Below, in pieces: positions 53,344-61,726 of a stretch of 64,000 nt of DNA. Numbering within the stretch: position 1 is the stretch's first letter; every line of letters begins with the position of its first letter. Origin of the DNA: Arthrobacter antibioticus (GTDB lineage Bacteria > Actinomycetota > Actinomycetes > Actinomycetales > Micrococcaceae); contig NZ_JASISQ010000001.1 of assembly GCF_030063205.1 (NCBI RefSeq), positions 237,152 to 301,151 on the forward strand, read 5' to 3'. The translations under genes were made by a program, and so were the position numbers. Below the pieces are notes generated by a model. It was not told the origin of the DNA. It made no database searches and saw only the letters and a program-made list of their open reading frames with translations.

Positions 53344-53358
53344 ACCGGCTTGCGGCAC
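53344..53358 (+). repeat. ACCGG-CTTGC-GGCAC box
   Basis: Starts 72 nt after box B at 53272. Confidence 0.55.
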
Positions 53359-53512
53359 GGGCCGAAACTCTTATCCGGGCATACCCCTTGCAGGACGGTG
53401 CTGTAACTTTTTACGCCGACTTCGACCCCCGCAAGGGTAATCGGTGCCCACAATTTGCTGGCTGCTGAATCCTAGGGGCGGTACCGTCACGTTCGCGAAG
53501 ACTTATTAGCTA

Positions 53513-54568
53513 ATGACTTATGCATGCAAGTATGAATTCATGGAGATTCGATACCCTACTCCGCTAGTAGCCGGGGATGTAATAGGCGTTACCTCCCCCT
53601 CGACTGGTGTGCCAAGATCGCTTACGCGGCGCTTGAATTTTGCGGTACAGCAATTGCGTGACCGTGGTTTCGCGGTGGTTGTGGGCGACTGTATGGACGG
53701 TTCCACTCACATCAGCGCACCCGCTCAACAACGAGCCCGTGAGCTAATGAGGATGATTTTGGACCCCACGATCAAAGCCATTGTGCCTCCGTGGGGAGGG
53801 GCAACCGCCATTGACCTTATTCCTCACCTTGATTTCGATGCACTCGCTTCCGCAGAACCAACCTGGTTCGTGGGGTACTCCGATATTTCAACGTTACTCA
53901 CCCCAATCACTCTCCGAACAGGCATGGCAACGCTCCATGGGAGCAACCTCCTGGACACGCCGTATCGTGTCCCGGAATCGTTGATGTCATGGATAGATAT
54001 CGCTTCACTGCCTACTGGCTCAAGTTTCAAGCAAGCATCACCGGGCGTTTATCGTGTCAATGACTGGGACGATTGGGAAAACCAGCCCGAATTAACTGAA
54101 AATACATGGAACGGCACCGGAGCTTGGGAACGGCTCGACACCGGCCAGGACGAGGTAAGCGTTACAGGCCGTCTAATCGGCGGATGCATAGAGACCATGG
54201 TCAACCTCGCCGGTACCCCCTACCTGAATTCCGAAGCGTTGCGCAAAGACCACTCTGGGTCCTTGATCGTCTATATAGAAGCTTCCGGTGTTGATGCAAC
54301 CACGATTTGCCGCCACCTCCACGGTATGCGCTTAGCCGGCTTCTTCGACGGTGCCCAAGCCATTCTCGTGGGACGCACCGGCGCCCCTGACTCGGCAACT
54401 CTCACCCAGGCACAGGCGGCCCTCGACGCCCTGGGAACGCTCGGCATACCCATCATCGGCAATGTGGAATGCGGCCATGTCCCGCCACAACTCCCAATCG
54501 TCAACGGAGCCCAAGGCCACCTTGTATTCAACGAAAAAGACCAATACCTAGAACAGACTTTGGCCTGA
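53513..54568 (+). CDS. S66 LD-carboxypeptidase / MccF-like peptidase, 351 aa
   Basis: Serine peptidase that cuts amide bonds next to D- or modified residues. PLVAGDVIGVTSPSTGVP opens the fold, the nucleophile is Ser123 in FVGYSDIST, and a Glu (GGCIETMVNL) and His (NVECGHVPPQLPI) complete the Ser-Glu-His set. MccF members give immunity to microcin C; LD-carboxypeptidases act in peptidoglycan recycling. Sequence alone does not decide. Start at 53513 or the internal ATG at 53540. Confidence 0.85.
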   Translation: MTYACKYEFMEIRYPTPLVAGDVIGVTSPSTGVPRSLTRRLNFAVQQLRDRGFAVVVGDCMDGSTHISAPAQQRARELMRMILDPTIKAIVPPWGGATAIDLIPHLDFDALASAEPTWFVGYSDISTLLTPITLRTGMATLHGSNLLDTPYRVPESLMSWIDIASLPTGSSFKQASPGVYRVNDWDDWENQPELTENTWNGTGAWERLDTGQDEVSVTGRLIGGCIETMVNLAGTPYLNSEALRKDHSGSLIVYIEASGVDATTICRHLHGMRLAGFFDGAQAILVGRTGAPDSATLTQAQAALDALGTLGIPIIGNVECGHVPPQLPIVNGAQGHLVFNEKDQYLEQTLA

Positions 54569-54698
54569 TCCTAGGAATCGACTTCAAGCCACCACTCATA
54601 GGTGCGGAAGCGGATCAACCAGGCCTTGACCAAGTCCAATAGGCGGGTCGGCCAGAAGATTGTGATTGAAACTCAACAATCGACTTGACAGGTGAACG

Positions 54699-55262
54699 AT
54701 GAGTCTTTCAAAGGCCTACCCACATGGCCCTAGGCTGAGTTTCCGTGACTTCACGTCGGAGGACATCCCGGCTGTGCACGAGTTCACCTCAGATCCTGAG
54801 GTTACTCGCTGGTCAACATGGGGACCGAATACTTTAGAGCAAACGATTTCCTTTGTTAAGGATGCGGCCCACGCGCACCTGGAAGAGGGCCGATCAGCGT
54901 TTTCACTTGCTGCTGTTTTGGAGGGTAAGACCATTGGCTCTGTGGCCATTTGGACTACCGATCCATACGATCACAACGGAGAGCTTGGATACACCTTCCA
55001 CCGCTCCTACTGGGGAAACGGCTATGCCACCGAAACTACGGTCCAGCCACTTAAATTTGGGTTCGATACGCTCAAACTGGAGCGAATCAGCGCCACCTGC
55101 CATCCTGGCAACATCGGTTCAATTCGAGTTCTAGAAAAGAGCGGGTTCACCCTAGAGGGGCGGCTTCGTTCCCACCGATTGGTGCGAGGAGTTCGCAGGG
55201 ACTCTATGCTCTATTCCATTTTGCGCGATGAACACGCCACCATAAGCCGAGACAATAACTGA
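54699..55262 (+). CDS. RimJ/RimL-type GNAT acetyltransferase, 187 aa
   Basis: PRLSFRDFTSEDIPAVHEFTSDPEVTRWSTWGP at the N-terminus, and the acetyl-CoA region ELGYTFHRSYWGNGYATETTVQPLKFGFDTL followed by VLEKSGFTLEGRLRSH. Different from the duplicated GNAT. No motif separates it from the S66 gene, so both may belong to one unit (53260-55287). Confidence 0.87.
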   Translation: MSLSKAYPHGPRLSFRDFTSEDIPAVHEFTSDPEVTRWSTWGPNTLEQTISFVKDAAHAHLEEGRSAFSLAAVLEGKTIGSVAIWTTDPYDHNGELGYTFHRSYWGNGYATETTVQPLKFGFDTLKLERISATCHPGNIGSIRVLEKSGFTLEGRLRSHRLVRGVRRDSMLYSILRDEHATISRDNN

Positions 55263-55286
55263 CTTGAAAAAAGACGAATCACGTTA

Positions 55287-55315
55287 ATCCCACTCAACGT
55301 TCCGCATACGGACGC
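55287..55315 (+). repeat. Junction motif
   Basis: ATCCC-ACTCAAC-GTTCC-GCATAC-GGAC. Confidence 0.82.
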
Positions 55316-55415
55316 GAAATCGCTGAGTGGAAGACCTTCAATAGTCCTTGCAGTCGATCCTGGACAACAGCAGCTGCTTTCGATTTGTGAGTTCTACTGC
55401 GGTGTCGGCGGGGAC

Positions 55416-55598
55416 TTAGTTTCGGTTCCGTGAAGTGCGGTTCTGTCTTTTTTGCATCAGTATCGACATGATGATGAGCAGAACACCGAGGACGGCAGCT
55501 AGCAACGCCACTCCTTGATTCTCGAGTGAGTTCGAAATAATCAAACACGCGAAGATGACCACGACAGTGAGGGTTAACCCGATGGGCAAAGGTTTCAT
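55416..55598 (-). CDS. Tiny two-helix membrane protein, 60 aa
   Basis: PIGLTLTVVVIFACLIISNSL and GVALLAAVLGVLLIIMSILM, then a basic tail KRQNRTSRNRN. GGAGACTAA precedes the ATG at 55598. Not recognised. Confidence 0.65.
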   Translation of the reverse strand: MKPLPIGLTLTVVVIFACLIISNSLENQGVALLAAVLGVLLIIMSILMQKRQNRTSRNRN

Positions 55599-55798
55599 TT
55601 AGTCTCCGATGATTGAAGATGACTCGCTGTCGGCAGTTCACCGATGATCGAGCAACCAACGGCGTACCAAGGAATTATGCGATTCACGGTGCACTCTCCA
55701 ACGTATGCGAAACTCGCATGACTATCGAACTCTATTCGAAGACGCACCAGACTGTGATCGCACTAGCGAAATGCTCCACCATGCCCGGATGAGTGGCT

Positions 55799-55825
55799 GT
55801 ACCACTGGCGGTTCCGCAGTGAAAC
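55799..55825 (+). repeat. Junction motif
   Basis: GTACC-ACTGGCG-GTTCC-GCAGT-GAAAC. Confidence 0.7.
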
Positions 55826-55904
55826 ATGCTCCGGCAGTGTCACATCAATCTCTCTAATGGTTCTTGGTAGGCACGGTTTCGCGGCTGGGTTGGTTCGGGA
55901 TTGT

Positions 55905-56201
55905 TTACGAGAACCGGCCTGTCAGGTGCACGGTGACTTCGTCGCCCATGCCCTTCGCGAGGAGCTTCCGGAACGCCGCACGCAGCGGCATCATGTGAGT
56001 ACCGCCACCCACGGGCAACATGGTGGCTTCGTAGGGGTAGCCGTCGACGGTGCCACCAATCTTGACTGCTTTGCCGGTGCCGAAGAATTCGGCGGAGTTG
56101 GGCATCTGGATGCAGGGCCAGCCGCTGTTGGAGTCAGCAATGACAGTGGCCGTGAATATGGCTTCGAGTTTCTGGTCGGGATGGTCGGGTGTGGTCGTCA
56201 T
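55905..56201 (-). CDS. DUF1905 domain protein, 98 aa
   Basis: Small beta-barrel-like domain: LEAIFTATVIADSNSGWPCIQMPNSAEFFGTGKAVKIGGTVDGYPYEATMLPVGGGTHMMPLRAAFRKLLAKGMGDEV is the whole family pattern. It overlaps the upstream MDMPI-type gene by 4 nt, so the two are co-translated. Function unknown. Confidence 0.83.
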   Translation of the reverse strand: MTTTPDHPDQKLEAIFTATVIADSNSGWPCIQMPNSAEFFGTGKAVKIGGTVDGYPYEATMLPVGGGTHMMPLRAAFRKLLAKGMGDEVTVHLTGRFS

Positions 56202-56848
56202 GATTCCTCGCTTGGTGTCGTCACAAAGTTGCGGGCTCCGGGTCCGGTGAGTTCATCGGCCTCGACGGGTCTGCCTGACACGGCGAGTAAAAGGACAATT
56301 GCGGGGCCGTGTACCTCTGGGCCGTCGCCGTGCTCGAAAGATGTATCGGTAGCGATCAAGCGCAGCCCGTGAGCCTCCTCCTTGCCGCCGCCCATCTTGA
56401 CGCTGGTCTTCACCTGGTAGGCAAGCGCGCGGGAGACATATGCGGGCGGGTAGTTGCGCCGGATCTTGAGAGGACGGCGAATATCCTCACCGTGTAGGAA
56501 TACCTCCACCAGTCGAGTGACCAATGCCGCCGGTGGTGTGGCGGTGTGGCTGCGTACTTCCTGAAACGCGTTCAGCGTGTCGTCCGAATTGGCTGCTTTC
56601 TCCCGAGTGATCCCGACGGCGTTATCTCGGTCGAAGTCGAAACCAGCAGCCACCATCCGACGCACAAATCCCAGGCGGGTCGTCTTGGCCGAATCCACGA
56701 GGTGAGCCAGAACATCGTGGACGTCCCAACCGGGACACGATGACGGAGTGCGCCACTTGTCAGGTTCAAGTCTTGAAAGGTCCTCGATCAGCGCCTGCCG
56801 TTCGAAATGTACAGCAGCCCAGATTTCAGCATTGGACAAGTTCGTCAT
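56198..56848 (-). CDS. Maleylpyruvate isomerase-type (DinB-like, mycothiol-linked) protein, 216 aa
   Basis: The N-terminal four-helix bundle has ERQALIEDLSRLEPDKWRTPSSCPGWDVHDVLAHLVDSAKTT, with the His of the metal site (about residue 50), and FLHGEDIRRPL carries a second His. This is the TIGR03083/MDMPI_N pattern of mycothiol-dependent enzymes. It is divergent from an HxlR regulator across a 52-nt gap. Confidence 0.82.
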   Translation of the reverse strand: MTNLSNAEIWAAVHFERQALIEDLSRLEPDKWRTPSSCPGWDVHDVLAHLVDSAKTTRLGFVRRMVAAGFDFDRDNAVGITREKAANSDDTLNAFQEVRSHTATPPAALVTRLVEVFLHGEDIRRPLKIRRNYPPAYVSRALAYQVKTSVKMGGGKEEAHGLRLIATDTSFEHGDGPEVHGPAIVLLLAVSGRPVEADELTGPGARNFVTTPSEES

Positions 56849-56871
56849 GTAACTATTGTTGCAGTAGTGCT

Positions 56872-56887
56872 TACTTCTTTACAAGTA
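56872..56887. promoter_or_regulatory. Inverted-repeat operator candidate
   Basis: TACTT-N6-AAGTA in the gap between the MDMPI-type gene and the divergent HxlR gene, next to another AGTAGT word. It fits a winged-helix dimer site. Confidence 0.5.
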
Positions 56888-56900
56888 GTAGAATGGAATC

Positions 56901-57572
56901 ATGGTTGCGCGAAGATCGTATAGTTCCTACAACGACGGATGCGCGTCGGCGCATGCGCTTGACTTGATCGGGGAACGGTGGGCGCTCATCGTGGTGCGGG
57001 AGTTGCTACTAGGCCCCAAACGTTTTCTCGACCTCCAACGCAACATCCCGGGAATCGGTCCAGCCGTCCTTACACACCGATTGCAGGACCTCGAAGAAAC
57101 TGGCATCGTGGTGCGCAACCAACTTTCAGCACCGGCCAAAGTGATGGTCTACGGACTCACAGAGTGGGGCCTCGGCCTGGAAGCCGTCAACACCGCGTTG
57201 TCCTTGTGGGCTGTCAAATCTCCACGCCTGCCGTTCGAAGCCGATATGGGACCTGACACCCTTGTCCTAGCAATGCGCGCGCACGCACGCCCACTGCCTG
57301 AAGGCACACCAGAGCGCAGAATTTCGCTGAAACTAAGTGACTCGCGCGTATCTGGGCAGGAGACCGTGGACTACGTGGCCACTATGACAACCACAGAATC
57401 CACGATCACAAAGGCGCCCACCGTTGACTCTGTCGATGCGACAATCAGCAGCACCACTAGGGCGTGGAAAGCAGTCATCATCGCAGGGGCATCTATTGAA
57501 AGCGAAGATGATATCGCGGTCGTCGGTAATCAAGACGCGGTCCAAATGTTAGTTGACGCCACAAAGCTATAA
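56901..57572 (+). CDS. HxlR-family regulator with C-terminal domain, 223 aa
   Basis: HxlR winged helix: CASAHALDLIGERWALIVVRELLLGPKRFLDLQRNIPGIGPAVLTHRLQDLEETGIV (about residues 14-70). The extra C-terminal 110 residues (ETVDYVATMTTTESTITKAPTVDSVDATISSTT) resemble an SCP2-like ligand domain. Likely controls the divergent MDMPI/DUF1905 pair. Confidence 0.85.
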   Translation: MVARRSYSSYNDGCASAHALDLIGERWALIVVRELLLGPKRFLDLQRNIPGIGPAVLTHRLQDLEETGIVVRNQLSAPAKVMVYGLTEWGLGLEAVNTALSLWAVKSPRLPFEADMGPDTLVLAMRAHARPLPEGTPERRISLKLSDSRVSGQETVDYVATMTTTESTITKAPTVDSVDATISSTTRAWKAVIIAGASIESEDDIAVVGNQDAVQMLVDATKL

Positions 57573-57641
57573 GCTCACTACTTCCCATAACAAGCGACAG
57601 AACTTGAGCCCGAGATCATACTCAGGTTGGGTGCCATGACT

Positions 57642-57670
57642 GGCCCAATAGACGTTCCACCTATGGTCTG
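57642..57670 (+). repeat. Junction motif (array right edge)
   Basis: GGCCC-AATAGAC-GTTCC-ACCTAT-GGTC, 33 nt before a decayed IS3. Confidence 0.65.
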
Positions 57671-57710
57671 ATGTAAGATGTAGGGGTTTGCTCAGGATCT
57701 AGTTGACAGT

Positions 57711-58515
57711 TTAGGGTGAAATTTCGGGGACCGGTTGAGTGGTCTTATTCATTGTCCCAACCTCGATCGGGGTTAGTTTCCCGAGCCGTCGTTGGCGGCG
57801 CCGGCGGTGGTAGGTTTTCTCGATCCAGACCACGATGGCCAGGCGTAGTTCTTCACATGTTTTCCAGCGTCTTTGGTTCAGCACGTTCTTTTGCAACAGC
57901 CAGAAGAAACTTTCCATCGCGGCATTATCTGCACATGCCCCAACCCGGCCCATGGAGCCTTGCAGCCCCGCGGAGTCGATCAGGCGGACGTATTTCTTCG
58001 ACCGGAATTGAGAGCCCCGATCGCTATGTATCAACGTGCCTTGCGGGTTTCGTTGACTGATCGCAGACTTCAGCGCGTCAACAGCCACGGCGGCTTTCAT
58101 ACGAGTCGATGGAATAGCCCACAATCCTGTTAGAAAAAACATCCTTCACAGCACAGAGGTACAGCTTGCCCTAGGGAGGGCCAGCGTTCTTCCCGGTACC
58201 TCGTCTGCGGTGGATGACGGAGAGGATCCTGTTCTCACTGCATAGCCGGCCAACGCGGGTCTCTGAAGCCATGAAGCCGAGTTCATGGACGAGCTCATCA
58301 TGGATCAGCCGGTACCCGAACGTGGGATCCTCAGCATGGACATCGAAGGCAGCGTTGACCAGGTGGGCTTCCTCCCGGTCCCGGTCACTGATGGGATGAG
58401 CACACCACAGGTAGAAGGCTTGGCGGGAGAATCCTAATACCCTGCAGGTCACCGCGACCGGCACCCTGAGACGGGCTTCCGGGGCGGCCAGTTCACGGAC
58501 CAGAGGGTACATCAT
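57711..58515 (-). pseudogene. IS3 orfB transposase, deleted and frameshifted
   Basis: N-terminal part MMYPLVRELAAPEARLRVPVAVTCRVLGFSRQAFY is followed by HTH-like sequence to RRRGTGKNAGPP and a stop. Then GKLYLCAVKDVFSNRIVGYSIDS follows after a gap that lacks about 70 residues. A frame change leads to LIHSDRGSQFRSKKY and the Glu region NAAMESFFWLLQKN. Two of the three DDE residues remain. Not functional. Confidence 0.87.
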
Positions 58516-58795
58516 TTTGGGCTATTGTCTCGGGAGAGGTAAGCAACCGCCCGACGCATCACCTCCGCTTCCTGCTCCAAAAGACGGATGCGTTTCTTCG
58601 CTTCTCGCAGCTCAACAGATTCATCCTTGACGGCACCAAGGACTAACCCGTCCTCAACGTCAGCGGCCTTCAACCACCGATGCAAAGCAGCATGGGAAAC
58701 ACCAAAGTCCTTCGCGATCTGGACATGGTCGATTCGCCCTTGCGGGCTACCGCGACTACGTCACGGCGGAACTCTTCAGGAAAAGCTTTAGGCAT
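58512..58795 (-). pseudogene. IS3 orfA, frameshifted
   Basis: MPKAFPEEFRRDVVAVARKG in one frame, then QIAKDFGVSHAALHRWLKAAD...ELREAKKRIRLLEQEAEVMRRAVAYLS in another. A one-base indel lies near 58720-58740. Its stop overlaps the orfB start (ATGATG), as usual. Confidence 0.83.
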
Positions 58796-58845
58796 GTTGA
58801 ACATCCTTCCACTTGCGAGTCAGAAACTCACAAGACAGGTGTCAA

Positions 58846-59220
58846 TCAAACCCTAGGCAGACCGTCCTCAAGGCCGACCCAGACTCAAACACGCCAAGAA
58901 TCTGCCCCGGAGAGGAAAACGAAATCCAACGTGTCACAGGAGTCCTCTCCTGTGACTCCTTACGACACAATAAAGTCCGTTTTCTGCAGCGACGTCCGTA
59001 AGCGTCCCACGCTCCAACCCGAACGGAAATTTCACGGCAGAGAACGCTTCGGTAGATTCGGGAACACGGAGAGCTTGAGGCAAATCGCTCGATCACACTC
59101 CCCCGCGTGGAGGCCGACACTGTGCCCACTACACTCAGCACCAAGCAGTGCCACGCCTACGGACGGCGGCGGGAAGACGGCGGCGGGAAGACCGGTGGCG
59201 TGCTGCGCCTGCATCAACGA
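58846..59220. other. Intergenic with a short tandem repeat
   Basis: No gene supported. A 14-nt unit (GACGGCGGCGGGAA) is repeated twice near 59162-59189. A degenerate junction-like sequence (GCACC, 7 nt, GCCAC-GCCTAC-GGAC) is at 59138-59164. Confidence 0.4.
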
Positions 59221-59703
59221 TCAGTTCGTTGGGTGCGTCCCAGCAACCATCTCTGCCAGCTTGCTTAGCGTTCCTTCCAGCTCATGCGACTGGACTAGTG
59301 GGAAAGTAACGCGTCCAAGTACCTCTTTGTCTGTGACGGCGCTCCAGTCGTAAGTCAGCAACACTTTGGTTGAAGTTGGCGACTGTACCTCCAACTCCCA
59401 CACCCATTCCCATCCAGCAGGCTCCTTACCTGCATCTGCGGTTTTCCACGCAAGTAGCTTATTGACGTCGTATCCAACCACGTGGTTCTCGGTCTGATAC
59501 TCGCCACCGAGCTTCTCGAGATACATGTTCATGGTGAAGACCTGCCCGACGGCGGTGATCCGGTCAGTTTTCTCATCGGAACGCACCATCCCCGATCCAT
59601 CCAGTTCGGCATGGTTAGCCGGAAGACTCAAGACAGCAAAGACTTCCTTTGCTGGAGCATCAATCACTCGGTCAACGGTAAGTTTTTTCTCGGTATCAGC
59701 CAT
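59221..59703 (-). CDS. SRPBCC family protein, 160 aa
   Basis: START/polyketide-cyclase fold: KLTVDRVIDAPAKEVFAVLSLPANHAELDGSGMV at the N-terminus, then VGYDVNKLLAWKTAD, and a C-terminal helix LEGTLSKLAEMVAG. Distinct from the array SRPBCC protein at 45 kb. Ligand unknown. Confidence 0.83.
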   Translation of the reverse strand: MADTEKKLTVDRVIDAPAKEVFAVLSLPANHAELDGSGMVRSDEKTDRITAVGQVFTMNMYLEKLGGEYQTENHVVGYDVNKLLAWKTADAGKEPAGWEWVWELEVQSPTSTKVLLTYDWSAVTDKEVLGRVTFPLVQSHELEGTLSKLAEMVAGTHPTN

Positions 59704-59773
59704 ACACTAAGCATTGCGCAGTCTCTGAATAAAAACTAGGGCGCCGGGGGTTTACGCTGCAGTGGTCCCGTTA

Positions 59774-60181
59774 CTACGGCAGCGCAGAATGGGTTGGCGG
59801 GGCGGCAGCGCCGGAACTTCCAATCATTTTGTCCTTGAGTACCTCGTGGAGAAATGCCATGGCGTCTCCCCCATCAAGACCTAGTGACCGAATGTGATGA
59901 ACGTACTCTTCTGCTGCTTTCTGCGCTTGTCGTTGAAGAGGGTCGTCATGAACTGAAACGAACGTTCCATGCCTGCCTCGGGATTCGAGGGCACCGTTGA
60001 GTTCAAGTTCACGATAGGCACGTGCCACGGTGTTCGGCGCGAGGGCTAGATCGGAGGCCAGTCTTCTAACAGTCGGCAGCCTGGTTCCGGGCTGCAAATC
60101 GCCACTCTGGATGAGGTCCAGGACTTGAACCCGAATTTGCTCAAAAGGGGGCACTGGCGAGCGGGGATCAACAAAGAGCAT
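59774..60181 (-). CDS. GntR-family (YtrA-type) regulator, 135 aa
   Basis: PPFEQIRVQVLDLIQSGDLQPGTRLPTVRRLASDLALAPNTVARAYRELELNGALESRGRHGTFV is a GntR winged helix with a short YtrA-like tail. ATG at 60181, two bases after the stop of the upstream membrane gene. It usually controls the gene set it lies with. Confidence 0.87.
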   Translation of the reverse strand: MLFVDPRSPVPPFEQIRVQVLDLIQSGDLQPGTRLPTVRRLASDLALAPNTVARAYRELELNGALESRGRHGTFVSVHDDPLQRQAQKAAEEYVHHIRSLGLDGGDAMAFLHEVLKDKMIGSSGAAAPPTHSALP

Positions 60182-60183
60182 GG

Positions 60184-61116
60184 TTATGCACCTTGGCCAA
60201 GGACAACTTTCGTGGCCCCAATTTCCGGCCACAGGTGATGACGAAAGTAGTTGAAAGAACTGCCGTAGCGAAAAACCATGAAGATCCCGGAACAGCCCAA
60301 CATGGGAGTTGTTTGGGCAATAATCAGTGCCGTTGATCCCGGAGTTGCGACACCCATGCCCTCTAGCACTGCCAAGCCCATGGCAGAAAAAGCCAACCAA
60401 GCCATGACTGTTGCCAGCATCCCCACCTTCAGGACTGTGTGGGCCCGAACAGCATCGTCCCATGCAAGCTCAAGGGTGCTCGATACCGTTTGGGCTTTCT
60501 GCATAATTTTTCGTAGAGCTGTCCAGCAGGCAACTTGGACAATGACCGCTATAAACAGAAAGGGAAGAGCCGCACCCTGAAGCAGATTACCTAAATCAAT
60601 CACACCCACTGTCCCCATTACCAAGCCTGCCACTCCCAGAACAACAGCCAAAAGAGTTATAGCTGGCGCAGACCAGAATCGCCAAGAACTGATGTAATCG
60701 GTGACGCTCACTGCTTGGGCCCGGGCCAACCGCGGGACATCTCTACGTGGAGCAGCAACAGCATCCTTCATCATGGCGGCAACATCAAAGAGCGTCGCTC
60801 CGATCAGGACGGCAGGAAAAACAGTCAACATGACAAACGAAAATGAGAGAGATGCATTGGGAGTCATAACGAGTTGCCAAGCGGCAACCAATCCACCGGT
60901 CAGTCCTCCATAGAACGATGCCTTGTGGCTCCGCCTTAGCCGGACGCGAAGAGATTCTTGAATCTGATCCGTACCCATGGGCAGCCCGACCTGTTGCCAG
61001 AACATAAACACCTGCTTGTGCTGGTATCTGCTGCTGTGAACAAATATAAACGCCGCCACGGCGACAAGCACGGCGAATCCTACGGCGAAGCGGTCAACCG
61101 ATGACTCCAAAAACAT
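60184..61116 (-). CDS. Multi-helix membrane protein, 310 aa
   Basis: About seven helices (AVGFAVLVAVAAFIFVHS; FVMLTVFPAVLIGATLF; ITLLAVVLGVAGLVMGTVGVI; LPFLFIAVIVQVACWTAL; MLATVMAWLAFSAMGLAVLEGM and others). It forms an operon with the GntR gene. No transport signature is seen; it resembles uncharacterised proteins linked to YtrA-type regulators. Confidence 0.75.
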   Translation of the reverse strand: MFLESSVDRFAVGFAVLVAVAAFIFVHSSRYQHKQVFMFWQQVGLPMGTDQIQESLRVRLRRSHKASFYGGLTGGLVAAWQLVMTPNASLSFSFVMLTVFPAVLIGATLFDVAAMMKDAVAAPRRDVPRLARAQAVSVTDYISSWRFWSAPAITLLAVVLGVAGLVMGTVGVIDLGNLLQGAALPFLFIAVIVQVACWTALRKIMQKAQTVSSTLELAWDDAVRAHTVLKVGMLATVMAWLAFSAMGLAVLEGMGVATPGSTALIIAQTTPMLGCSGIFMVFRYGSSFNYFRHHLWPEIGATKVVLGQGA

Positions 61117-61180
61117 AATGCCCCCTCATTGCTATCTGTATCAATGTATCATTACAATCTTTCATGCAAGGATGAGGAAT

Positions 61181-61654
61181 ATGACAAACCCGGCCCAGCA
61201 TGAATTCTCGACACATGAGGGCACATATCGTCAATCTGAAGTGAGCGCCGTCGTTGGTAACGGCGTAGCTTCATGGGAGCGCGCCAGTCATGACGTGCTC
61301 TACTGGAAAGTCAAAACCGCCAGTGGGTTCACAGTAGATAGTTCCGGGCCGGTGGTTCCCGGCGAGAACGTGAATGTGACCGCGCGAATGTTTGGCATCA
61401 GTGTGGTTGAGCCGGTTCAAGTTGTTTCCGTGGTTCAGGAAAAAGACAGGGTGGGCTTTGCCTATAAAACGCTGCCTGGCCACCCAGTGAGCGGCGAGGA
61501 AGCTTTTATTGTGCATCGTCACGGGGAAGAAGTGAGCCTAAGCGTTCGCTCCCTAACCGGGCCGTCACCTGCGCAACCGTGGCGGATGCTGTACCCGCTG
61601 CTTTTGATCATTCAGCGGATAGTTCGCCGACGATACTTGCGTGCCCTTCGCTGA
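61181..61654 (+). CDS. DUF1990 family protein, 157 aa
   Basis: VVGNGVASWERASHDVLYWKVKTASGF at the N-terminus, then VVQEKDRVGFAYKTLPGHPVSGEEAFIVHRHGEEVSLSVRSLTGPSPAQPWRMLYP, the full pattern of DUF1990 (UPF0548). I chose the ATG at 61181 (GAGGAAT in front) over the one at 61118. Function unknown; related to plant UPF0548 proteins. Confidence 0.85.
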   Translation: MTNPAQHEFSTHEGTYRQSEVSAVVGNGVASWERASHDVLYWKVKTASGFTVDSSGPVVPGENVNVTARMFGISVVEPVQVVSVVQEKDRVGFAYKTLPGHPVSGEEAFIVHRHGEEVSLSVRSLTGPSPAQPWRMLYPLLLIIQRIVRRRYLRALR

Positions 61655-61726
61655 TTCCCCTTCTCAGCCTTACAACAGACTCCCTTACAACAGACTCTCA
61701 GCCGTGCAACAGACTAGGAGCACAGG

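Larger units (their letters stand above)
28752..57670 (+). other. Cassette-like array with uniformly oriented junction motifs
   Basis: About 32 copies of a short motif separate one- or two-gene units: box A (GTCCC), 7 nt, box B (GTTCC), 4-6 nt, box C (GGRAC or GGGC). About 15 copies have an exact GTCCC and 22 an exact GTTCC; the 7-nt spacing holds in 27. All copies read on the + strand while genes lie on both strands. Two duplicated units are bounded by the motif. By analogy with integrons, box B would be the crossover region. No tyrosine integrase is seen, and the core differs from GTTRRRY. Tn3, IS256 and IS3 relics interrupt the array. Confidence 0.75.
57703..58845 (-). mobile_element. Decayed IS3-family element
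   Basis: orfA and orfB are both broken. The ends show short inverted TTGACA/TGTCAA at 57703 and 58840. An internal deletion removed the region around the first catalytic Asp. Confidence 0.8.

Noticed and set aside
28752-57670. Classical class 1-type integron
   Set aside because: No IntI-like tyrosine recombinase, no attI and no GTTRRRY core at the junctions; gene orientation is mixed.
28752-57670. Junction motifs as simple transcription terminators
   Set aside because: They keep one strand orientation regardless of gene direction, lack T tracts, and mark the ends of duplicated units.
28752-57670. CRISPR array
   Set aside because: Repeats are short, variable and spaced by hundreds of bases with genes between them; no cas genes.
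59138-59164. Further junction motif near 59.15 kb
   Set aside because: Only GCCTAC-GGACGG resembles the consensus; boxes A and B are both poor, so it was not counted.
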